Shown here in pieces: positions 24,201-36,200 of a stretch of DNA of 64,000 nucleotides (its first letter is position 1; each line of letters begins with the position of its first letter). The stretch is from Mytilisepta virgata. Lineage: Eukaryota > Mollusca > Bivalvia > Mytilida > Mytilidae. The notes under the pieces are model-generated. The model did not search any database and was not told the origin of the DNA. It worked only from the letters and a program-made list of their open reading frames with translations. Position numbers and translations under genes: made by a program. Where the stretch lies: NCBI GenBank assembly GCA_028015205.1, contig CM051517.1, positions 10,278,501 to 10,342,500 on the forward strand, read 5' to 3'.

Positions 24201-27200
24201 AACATTCCGTCAATGTTATTTCTGCTAAGTATTCTCCTAGTGGATTTTATATAGCCAGTGGAGGTATGTTGTTGTCAAAATTTAGTTTGTATATTTAGTA
24301 GAAAAGCTATCATACATGATACAGCTTCCCATTAAAAGAAATATTAACACTGATAAAAAATACATTTGTATGTCATATGACTTTCCAACTATGACATATA
24401 GCGCACCTGTCATGACAATCACAAAATAGCCACAAAAAGTTTAGTGTCATCAAAGACATGTAAACATGGATTAAAAATATACCAGAAAGCTGTCCACAAA
24501 ACAAATAAAACACCGCTTGCCAACTACATTTACATTTTAAATCTTTTTTATTATTTCAATAATTAGTATCATATTATTCAACCCATATGGAAATATCAAC
24601 CTTACTTTTGACCTGTACTCTGTTATAGATGTTTCTGGTAAAATTAGAATTTGGGACACTGTTAATAGGGAACATATATTAAAGAATGAATTCCAGCCAT
24701 TAGGTGGAACTATTAAAGATATTGATTGGACATCTGATAGTCAAAAAATAGCAGTATGTGGAGAAGGAAGAGAAAGGTAAGAACAATAAGTGGAGAATGA
24801 AGACAAAGATAAGTATCTTGTGAGATGATACTGTAAATACGCATCGTGTAATGAAGGAAGGCAAGGGAAGTCTCTGGTCAGGTGATATTCAGAGAATAGA
24901 AGTATTTGGACTGTAAAAGTAAAAGTACATGTGTGCAGTGAGATGATTTGTTAAAGAAGTTGAGATGAGTGAGTTAGTATGCAGAGGAAGGCAAAGATAA
25001 GTTTCTAGTCCAGTGATATTGTTAGCCTCAAATTACCGCCGATATTCGGCTTTTTCCCCCTAGAGAAAATTCCCAATTACAAAATAAAATGGCTTAAAAT
25101 TCCTCCCAATAAGTTGTACATTTTTCCCAAACCGTGATGGCATCGGTAGTAATGATACGTAAATTTCGTATTCATGTTATTATTTTGATATAATAAAAGC
25201 GTTTGTGAGATCAGGGATTCTGATTCGAATCATCGCGGTGTTTGTAACACACGTGGTTTTCAATGTATTATATACCGTCATTGTATCCGTTTCTTTCCCC
25301 TCCCTCAAATGTTCCTTTCCGGTTAAAATCCTGAGGGATGATGTTTTGAAGGAATGCTTCCCTCTAGTGTACAAGATGTACTACTACTGCATGTGTATAC
25401 CATCATCAACTGCAGTAGTAGAGAGAAGCTTCTCCTTGATGTCAAACATTCTAACTCCAAAAAGGAATAGGATGACACAGCGAAACCTGGATACAACCAT
25501 GAGAATTTGCTCATTCAAGCATCATTTAACTTGAATGAGCTTGTAGATATGTTCAAAGGGTTAAAGGACAGGAAAATGGAGCTTTGAAAATGAAAATAAT
25601 GAACTGTTATGAACTTGCCTTATCAATTATATAAAGCTCAGTCTTGTCTTCAAATGCAACTTTTAGTACAATTAATTCTTATTCAAAATTTCCCAATTTC
25701 CCCAAAAAACGATGCATTTTCCCCCAAAAAAAGGGCAGAGGTAGTTTTGAAAATAGACAACAATATCACTGTAGTCTAATGATAGTCAACGATTAACAGT
25801 ATGTGGAGAAGGAAAGAAGGTGATATATAATTAAATAATAGCAGCATTTCGACCAAAAACTGTTATTGGGGAAGGTAGGAAATGGTAGGTCTCTGGTTAG
25901 GTGATATATAACCAAAATAGAATTGTGATTGGAGAAAGAGAATTTTCTAGCCAGATTGCAGTCAGAGAATGCACTATGTGAAGAAGGGAAGGGCAAGTCT
26001 TTTCATAATATAGTCAAAGAATGCAACATGTGAAGGAAGGGAAAGGTATGCGTCTTATCAGATGATACCGTATAAAGGATGTGAAGGAAGGGAAAGGTAT
26101 GCGTCTTATCAGATGATACCGTATAAAGGATATGAAGGAAGGGAAAGTTATGTGTCTTATCAGATGATACCATATAAAGGATGTGAAGGAAGTAAAAGGT
26201 ATGCGTCTTATCAGATGATACCGTATAAGGGATGTGAAGGAAGGGGAAGGTATGCGTCTTATCAGATGATACCATATAAAGGACTTTTTAGCTGATGTAA
26301 ATTTAACTGAATTTTGTTCTGTGGATATATTATTATTCATTGAAAACCACTTTTTGTGGGAAACAGGGAATTTGAATACTCGTTTATTTATTTACTTTAA
26401 TATGAGCAATATTGAAGTTAAAAAATATGTATCCTTAAACATCTATTCATGAGGATAGGACATTCAGGTTCTTTAACATGATGTAATATATGCAAAAAGG
26501 TATGATACACTGTAATGAGGGAAGATTTTTAAAAACATACATCCATCTTTCATAATTGTGATAAAGTCTTTAATGTATAAATCTATGAAATAATCAGAGA
26601 ATAAGGTGACAGTGAGAAAATGTTGGTGTGTCGAGTATCGACATAAAAAATAATCATTTATTTCAGTTAAAAAATTTGATTTAATTCATGTAGGTTGGCT
26701 TTATAATAATGTAATCATTTCAGTTTGCTTATTTACATAAATATGGAACACTATGCAATATGTATTTAATTAAGTTTCTAGCCAGTTTATCTCTAACTTA
26801 ATAATTAATTTACAGCATATTTTGTAGGACAATCTTTTAATTAGGAAATTTATATATAACAATTTCAGATTTGGACATGTGTTTAACATGGATACTGGAA
26901 CATCAGTTGGAGATATGATTGGTTTAGGGAAGGCCTGTAACTCTGTCTCTGTGAAGCCGCAAAGACCATTTAAAATCATTGTTGGCTCTGAAGATAAAAG
27001 TGCATCATTCTTTGAAGGACCTCCATTTAAATTTAAGATGTCCATAAAGGTATGTACATGGTGACCTGAATTCTGCACGACACATCTTTGAACTTCAGCT
27101 GTTATCTCATAAAAGTCCTAATTGTGAGCAATCTCCTCTAAAACCTCTGGGCCAAATGAACCAAAGTTGACATGAAGCATCTATTGAAGCTCCTAAATCT

Positions 27201-30200
27201 GAAGGTTTAAATTTGAAAATAACCATTTCTCGGAAAATATTTAGCCAAATAAACTTAAACTTGTTATGAGGCATCTATTCGAACAATCTGATGGGTGCCA
27301 TTAGCAGTTATATTGACTGATTGGACTATCTTTATAAAACTCTTTTTTAGTCAAATAAAATATACCTTTATTTGAGGCATCCAAAAAATGGAATTTTTCT
27401 CTGTACAACAACTTTAATATAAATAAAAATGGACAGTTTTAGTTTCTGAGTTAAAATTTTTTAAAATGGATTATAACATGATAATGCCATTTGTTTTGCT
27501 GTCTATAAAAAGTAATGTTATTATATTTTTCAGGATCATACAAATTTTGTAAATGCAGTAAGATATTCCCCAGATGGCAGTATTTTCATTACAGGAGGTG
27601 CAGATGGTAAGGTAAGTCATTTATTATTTGACAGAGTGTTGACCATATATTATTACAGCTACTTATTATTATCTGGTTGTTTTAATTACATGACAAGAAC
27701 TTGTCATTTTTAATTAAAGCCAAACTTCTAAATCCGTGCACATAAAAGATATAGATTAAGTGAACTGTTAGGAAAAAAAAAGTACTTTAAATTACATATG
27801 TGTACCATTTTTCAAAAGACATTCGTCATAGAATATATTTCATTTTATAGGCTTTAGTATATGATGGTAAAACAGCTGAGAGTGCAGGAGAACTAGGATC
27901 ACCTGCACATAAAGGAGGTATTTATGCTGTAAGTATTTCACTAGTACATATAGGAGGTATTTACATTGTAAATATTTCACTCACACAAAGAGAGTAGTTA
28001 TGTTGTATTTCACCTGCAAATTATAAAGATGGTAATTGTGCTGTAAGTATTTCTCCAGCAATTAATGGGGGTAGTTACTAGTAAGTATTTTACTTGTACA
28101 TACCTTCCAATCTCTGAAACCTTCAGTGAGGGAGATATCCCCCTTGGCTATGACAGCTGAGGGGCAGATTTTGCGCAAACGACATTTTCACCCTAAATAT
28201 ATGACCTGTACACTATATACATTGTACATCTACAAAACACCAATAAGAGTAAATAAATATACTTGCAGGCAAATTTTGATGCGATTTTACCATCAGGAAA
28301 CAGATTAGAACACAACTAAGTAAAATGATCAGCAACAACAAATAGAAATTTGTGTTCTGCCACAAAATTACTAAACAGTTTCAGTCAGGATAAGTTGACT
28401 GTCAAATTTATCATTTGGTACTGGAAGAAAAAAAACCATCAATTTTGTAGTTTTTTGAGTCTCCACTGCCTTATTGTGAGTTTCACACTTAGCATACCTT
28501 TTAACATTGTACAGACCACCAGAAGCAACCCAAAAAGTGACTGAACATAATGCGCAAAATGAAGATTCATTACCGAGTTTTCTTGGTCATAAAAATTTAA
28601 AATCCTTCATCAAATCTGCTTGAAATTTGCCATTATATTTCTTCTTTTTTACACTGTCGCTTGGTCCAGACAAAGACCTCTTTGTTGAAGGAGTTGACAT
28701 GGCAGAAATGATTTTTGATTACTTATAAATCGAACATAAAAACGACTCATCAAAGTTTTCAAATGATCACCATTGTTTGTTTACTTCTATTGACAGTAAT
28801 GAAAAATCCTTAAAAATATGATTGCGTGTTAAAATATCTGAATGTGGGAATGTTCTCTTTATTTACAGCCTTGAGTAAAATTTATATTTTAAAACAATGT
28901 GGAGTGTTTTTGTTTAAATATTGTGGATAATAAATTGATCTTTAGTTCTTTTGATTTTGCCGCTCCGATTTTTGGACTAAAGTAAATTTTAAGAAAAAAA
29001 AATTTCCTGCCTAATTTTACAAAAATGCTGAAAATTTGTCCCAAATTCTTCATTCTTCGGGATATTAAAAAGAAAAATGTTCGTCCACTTCTAAAATTTT
29101 GTAAAAATTAGTATTTTTTCCCATTTTTTATAATAAATTAGTTGAAAATTTGTTTGCCACATGTAAATTTGATCTTTGATTGTAAAAACCTATTCCTCAA
29201 GAAAAAAATGAAATTTAAATTTTGTTCGCTCGTTCCTATTTTTGCTTTCCAAAGAACTGAAAATCAATTTTGTATGGCCTTACATATAAAGTGAATTACT
29301 TTTAGTAGTAATATTATTGTTGTCAGAATTAAAATAGAATTTTTTTTTTATAAGGTATTACTTATTTCAGATTTGTTTTAACAAAGATGGTTCAGAAGTT
29401 TTAACAGTATCTGGTGACAAAACTGCAAAAATATGGAATGTGGCAAGTAAAGAAGTTGTAGTGTATGTATTATAATAGTTATTTCATTGTTTATAAAGCA
29501 AAAGTCTTTCACAGAACAATAATTCTATAAAGTATAATACCTGACCCAAAGTTAAGTTCATATCTCATCGTATTTTCATTTTTGTGCAGAATGGTCTAGC
29601 CAGTTTGTCCTGATTACTAATAATATTTTCTCTGTCAGCAGTGGGGTTATGAGTTTGAACCCAGCTTGTGATGATATCTTTTGACTCCAATCTTAATTGA
29701 TCAGGACAGTCAGTACTCCAACTTTCTCCATCAACAAAACTCCAGCTGTAGTAATATAGTCAATTGTGCTAAAAGTTATCTGCCAATATACAAGAAACAC
29801 ATTCTTACCTTCAGAAAGACAGAATTTGCCTTATGTTGAAAACTGTAAATTCAGAAATTATTATGTGCATTTATTATTGCGATTTTGACATTTTAGACCA
29901 AATTTTAATTTTTGTGATATTGAGAAAATTTCCACTTCATTCATATAAAAAATTCCAAAATATGAGCTGAAAATATTGCGATTACAACCCTGTCACATTT
30001 TTCGCAATAATAAAAACAATGCAATAATTTCCAAATTTACATTAAGTAAATGTGGTTAGAACATCCTATAAGGTCAGGTAGATTGAGAAATTGAAAATTT
30101 TGCAAACTTTTCTGTGATATGAGTTGAACATGACCTGTAAAAATATCATGGTGGAGAAAATTACAGATTGAGTATAACAAAGACTAAGTTTTACTTGATA

Positions 30201-33200
30201 CATTACAAAGTTACAAGAATACCATTCTCTCAGTACTAAATATTAACTATCAATGTATTTAAATTGTAGGAGTTTTGAAGTGGGTAAAACTGTTGAAGAT
30301 ATGTTGGTAGGATGTCTATGGCAGGGAGATAATATAATTGGAGTAGCCTTGTCTGGGTTTATGTATTACTTCAACAGAAATGATCCATCAATACCACTCA
30401 GGATAATAAAGGTAATGTACATCTATTCTATGGCTAAAAAGAGTATTCAAGCAAGTAATTTTGTCCATATCTTGAATATATGATAATTAAGAATTTTGTT
30501 AGAAAGTTAAAATTATATTCTTATATTTGTCAAATACTCAACAAGTTAGTATGTAATATTTCAATGTAATGTAATATCGTGTTTGTCAACTGGTGGTATG
30601 GCAAACAAGTTGGCTCTCAGGCATACAGTTAAACATATTTTATGGTAATTTTCAAATGGCAGAGTTTTCTGTCGGGTTGGCAATCTGTAAGTGTAGTATG
30701 AATGGAACTTGTATACATGTGGTTGGTAAGTCAGTAGGTTAGCAAAACTTCAAGTGTTGTGTATTTCATAGTTAATTGCTATTGACGGTTAATTGGAAAC
30801 AGTTTGAGTCAGGTAAACAGATGATGTAACATTGCCAACCAGCTGACTAATACAATTGCTGACATGTTAACTTACTCTTTTACAGACCAGAGGATTTATT
30901 TACACAGCGTCAGAAGACAAGGTTTTACAATGAAGAACACATATCAACCGTTTATCAGACCTTGTGATAAAGCTCACCTTCCCATTTAGAAAAATGATAT
31001 AATCTTTATATAGTTTTTTCTCCAATAAATAAGAATGTACAATGGTATAAAACATACAGCTGAATATATCTTGTCTTGATGTATTGTTTTACAGGGACAC
31101 AATAAACCTGTTACAGCTTTAGCTCTTAGTGAAGACAAAACAACTCTTTACTCAGGTGACCAGACTGCTAGAGTTGATATCCTTTCTATACTGCAGATAT
31201 GGAATGAAATATTATGCCAGTGAAATGCATACTTTTTATATTTCATAATACATTATTGTATAAAAAAAATAATGACATAATTAATTTCCCTGAAAACACT
31301 GAATTTTTACTAAACAACAAAAATTAAAGCTTCTAATAGAAATGAATCAACAATAAATGTATTGAGAATTTTACTGTAAATACACTTTACTTTACTTCAC
31401 TTTACAAAATATACCTTAGAATCGTTAAATAACTTGGAAATATTTAAGAAATAAGTCATTGGATTTTACTAATGAATGGCAAAATATTGGAAGGGCCAAC
31501 ATGAATTCCTGTTAGAATTAACTCTATTCTTACAGGAAAGATTTGAAAAACAACAATACCAAAACATACTGTGAGATTAATATCTAGATATAAAATTATA
31601 CCATTTTATTGGACTAAAAGTACCGGTATTTGAAGGACATCATGGTAGAACTTTGAGATTATGGTGGTTTTATTTTACCATAAAGGATTTTAATCCAGAT
31701 GATGAAACAAAAATATTTTGTCATTCCTTATTAGTTTTAGAAAAAAAAGTTATTTTAGGTAACATACTGAAAACAAGTTAGATAGCATTCTTTCTTTAAT
31801 TATTTGTCAATTTAACCCTTCTGAACCCGTTCTTTATCAAAACTTTAATCAGCATGTGTCTCAGTCGATGATTGGTGAAGACTAAAGGTCTGACCTGCTG
31901 AAACAACTTTTAAGTTCAGATTTCTTGGAAATGATGAATAACACCATAGCAGTCATATATAATATAAACATATTTCACAAGAGTATGACATAGAAATCAG
32001 GGATGAGGAGGCACTCAAGGGGATTTTGGTTTATCAGATCATCAGTGAAATAGATTCTTACATTGTTATTTGAGGATTATCGGATTTATTTAACTATCTG
32101 GATTAGATAAATCAAATAATCCACTGGTATTGATGTAAGAATCTATACCCAGTATTTATATTTCACCAATACTGACTGCAGGCATTTATTATTGAAAATC
32201 TTAGAAAATTGGGAACATGTTTTAAGAGAATGTCATTAGGAAAAATCAATAAATAGCTTTTTTATTATTACATTTACGATGCCTCTTCCAGATTCATTTT
32301 CACACTAATATAAAATTTGTATACATATTCTGAACTTACATTGTGTCTATGATTATCAAACAGTATAATTAAAGTACATTGTCTGTTTAAGAATATGTCA
32401 TATTATGACAGACAAATTAAAAGACAATAATGATTTGAAGAAAAAGTGCTTCATTATGTCTCCCCTTCTCGAAGGGAGACATATTGTTTTAGTGATTATT
32501 ATTCTTCCTCATCTAATCAAATTTTTTGTCCGGAACATAACTTTTTTGTTTCTTAAGCTAGCCTCATGATATTTGGAAGGTATATGCATCAGGTCATGGC
32601 GGAGTGCAGAGTACCACATTTGGGTCCCTGGGGGTCAGTCCCCACCCCCTAGCCTGTAAAATGTAGGCTAAAATAACAAAATACTTAATATTTTGAAAAC
32701 CATTGTGATCCCCACCCTATAACCATATATATTTTTACTCCTTATGATAAGACAAATCATTTGGTACCATAGGGGGGTCTGAGGGGGGTCATGCCCCACC
32801 CCCTCAAACGATAAAATACTAAATATTCTGAAAACCATTGAGATCCCCACCCTATAACCATATATATTATTACTCCTTATGATAAGACGAATCATTTGGT
32901 ACCATAGGGGGGTCTGAGGGGGGTCATGCCCCACCCCCTCAAATGATAAAATACTAAATATTCTGAAAACCATTGAGATCCCCACCCTATAACCATATAT
33001 ATTATTACTCCTTATGATAAGACGAATCATTTGGTACCATAGGGGGGTCTGAGGGGGGTCATGCCCCACCCCTTCAAATGATAAAATACTAAATATTCTG
33101 AAAACCATTGAGATCCCCAACCAATAACCATATATGTTATTACTCTTTATGATAAGATGAATCATTTGGTACCATAGGGGGTCTGAGAGGGGGTCATGCC

Positions 33201-36200
33201 CCACCCCCTCAAATGACAAAATACTTATTATTCTGAAAACCATTGGGATCCCCACCCTATAACCATATATATTATTACTCCTTATGATAAGACGAATCAT
33301 TTGGTACTATTTGAGTATAACAAAGACTAAGTTTGAGGGGGGGGGGGGGTGTCACGCCCCACCCCCTTAAATGACAAAATACTTATTATTCTGAAAACTC
33401 CTTATGATAAGACGAATCATTTGGTACTATTTGAGTATAACAAAGACTAAGTTTGAGGGGGGGGGGGGTCACGCCCCACCCCCTTAAATGACAAAATACT
33501 TATTATTCTGAAAACCATTGAGATCCCCACCCTATAACCATATATATTATTACTCCTTATGATAAGACGAATCATTTGGTACCATAGGGGGGTCTGAGGG
33601 GGGTCATGCCCCACCCCTTCAAATGATAAAATACTAAATATTCTGAAAACCATTGAGATCCCCAACCAATAACCATATATATTATTACTCTTTATGATAA
33701 GATGAATCATTTGGTACCATAGGGGGTCTGAGGGGGGGTCATGCCCCACCCCCTCAAATGATAAAATACTAAATATTCTGAAAACCATTAAAAATGGTTC
33801 AGATCCCTTCCCCAAAACTATATATTACCTTATTCATTCCTTGTTGAAGCACATATCTGTAGGTAACTACATGTTTTATGTACCATAGCTCTTAAATTGC
33901 CACCTTGATGATCCCTAAAAATGTTAAAAAAAACTATGGGTATGGAAGGGGAGACATCAGTTTTAGCGTGCTAAAACAGTCCAGCATGCTGGACTCCTAT
34001 GACAACAGTACCTCTAGTTAAGTTTCAAATTAGAATTAAAAATTTCTTAAGGTACTAATGAAAAAATGAATAAACTTTTGATGTAAGATGTTCCTTAACT
34101 TTTATCACTGATATGGAATGTACATTCAGGTGAGAATGATTGCATTCAGGGTAAAGGTCATGGAGGTCAAATCCAGGATATGACAGTAGCTGATGGTCAG
34201 CTGATCAGTGTTTCCATGGATGATACCATAAGATTTACAGATCTTAGCAGCAATCAGTTTGGGTAAGGAAAGTACAGTATAGTAAATATTGTTTTCTCAA
34301 ATTCAGAGGTACCTTTGAAATTAGTTGAGGCATTGGTAGTTCAAGCCATTAAGGCCTGGAAAACTCATGGTTCCAAACCAGTAATGAGTATTGAATTCAT
34401 GTTACATAATATGATTGATTAAGGTCAATCACCTACAAACATCAATCAGATATTACATATATTAACTGTACATAGAAAAAACATTGAAAGCGATCCCAAC
34501 TTGAGCCATCAAGATTCTACTGTAATTTTTTGTTTTTTTATTTGCTAGTAAACTAAAAAAGGATTGTATTATCTACTGAAAGAAGAATATTTTTTATGCC
34601 CCATCCACAAATGTGGAAGGGGCATACAGATTTACCCATGTCAGTCTGTACATCCATCTGGCTTGGTCAAATTTTTGCATTTAGGTTAATTTCTCAGAAA
34701 CCGTTTGTTTGTTTAGTTGGGCTTTTACACCATTTTCAGCACATTTGGCTATTTCGCAGCGGCCAGTTTTTATTGGTGGAGGAAGCCGGAGTACTCAGAG
34801 AGAACCACGACCTTCGGTAGGGAAATTGGCTATCCTTGTCAGTTTAGATCGGAGTCGAACACACCCCACCACATGTGAGATTCGAACTCACAACCCCAGT
34901 GTTGACAGGCTAGTGATCATTAGTAGTAATGACGAACTACCTAGACCACTCTGCCACCGAGGCCCCCCAGAAACCCATTGAGTATATCAATGATAAAGTT
35001 TTTGCATTTAGGTCCATTTAGAAACCTCTTTAGACATAGCAATGATCTTATACCTATGCATTCATCTCATATAGTACAAGACAACTCAGCAATATTTGAG
35101 TCTCCCATTACCTACATTTTATGCTTGAGTGAATAATTAAAATTTTGCTTTTAGGTGTTTTATAAAAGAACCTTTTATTAATGATATTTTACAGTTAAAG
35201 TCATCTTATATAGTACAATACAACTCAGAAAATTTGAGTCACCACAACCTACATTTTATGCCTGAGTGACTTTGATTAAAGTTTTGCATTTAGATGTATT
35301 ATTAAAGAAACTATAGTAATGTATTAATGATATGTCACAATTACAGTCATGTTTTATAGTACAACACAGCTCAGCTACAATTGAGTCACTATGACCTACA
35401 TATTATGGTGGGGTAATTTTGATTAAAATTTTGAATTTTAATCGATTTCTGAAAAAAAAACATGTCATGATATATCATTGATATTTTACAACTACAATCA
35501 TCTTCTTTAGTTCAACACAGATCACCAACAAATAAGTCCATATGACATACATTTCATGCTCCAGTGACTCTTTTAAATTTTAGTGTTTGGGTCCTTATAT
35601 CAGAATTTTGGATTCATTACTTTTAATTGGGTAAAAGTAATGGTAAGAAGGATATACATGTATTATGGAACTTTCATATATTTAAAATAATTCTTAAAAT
35701 GATTTCCTGTCATAAATAATAAATTGAAATTATGTGCAGGGAGATGGGGCACCCCTGTCTTACCGACACATAATCTCTTAGTTTTTAATTTAAAAAAAAA
35801 GGTATTTTTCTTAGTTATTGAATTTTTTACTTAAATGTTTAAATATTTAAGGGGATAGGCCTGGGGTATGGGAGATAACTCCTATTGATGTTTTTTTCTT
35901 TGACGTCAAACAATAGGAATGACGTGGCATTACTATGACGTACAAAATTTCCTCGCATTAGACGAAGTGAAGAGGTTCGGTAAGGGGCATCTCCGTAATA
36001 ACGAATCTAAAACTTTCTCGAAATATGTGCAAAATCGATAATTACGTAGGATTTGATATATTGATGAATTATTGTTTAACATCCAGTGGCAATTATGAAA
36101 TGCATATCACGAAGAACGTAGTATTTGAACAACTGTACGTTCGGTGTCTAGGGATTACGCTAACTATTTACTTACCAGTTATAAACAGATAAAGTTCCAA

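Noticed and set aside
26003..26340. Repeating ORFs on both strands (17-residue period)
   Set aside because: Artefact of the 51-bp units derived from exon 4.
31191..31223. ATATGGAATG just after exon 10, identical to the start of exon 11
   Set aside because: Ten bases could match by chance in AT-rich DNA; reading through here stops at TGA 31221 and does not restore the protein.
32668..33815. 210- and 122-residue minus-strand ORFs with a repeating 45-residue motif
   Set aside because: The 135-bp unit is divisible by three, so frames stay open by chance; the sequence is intronic repeat in WDR1.
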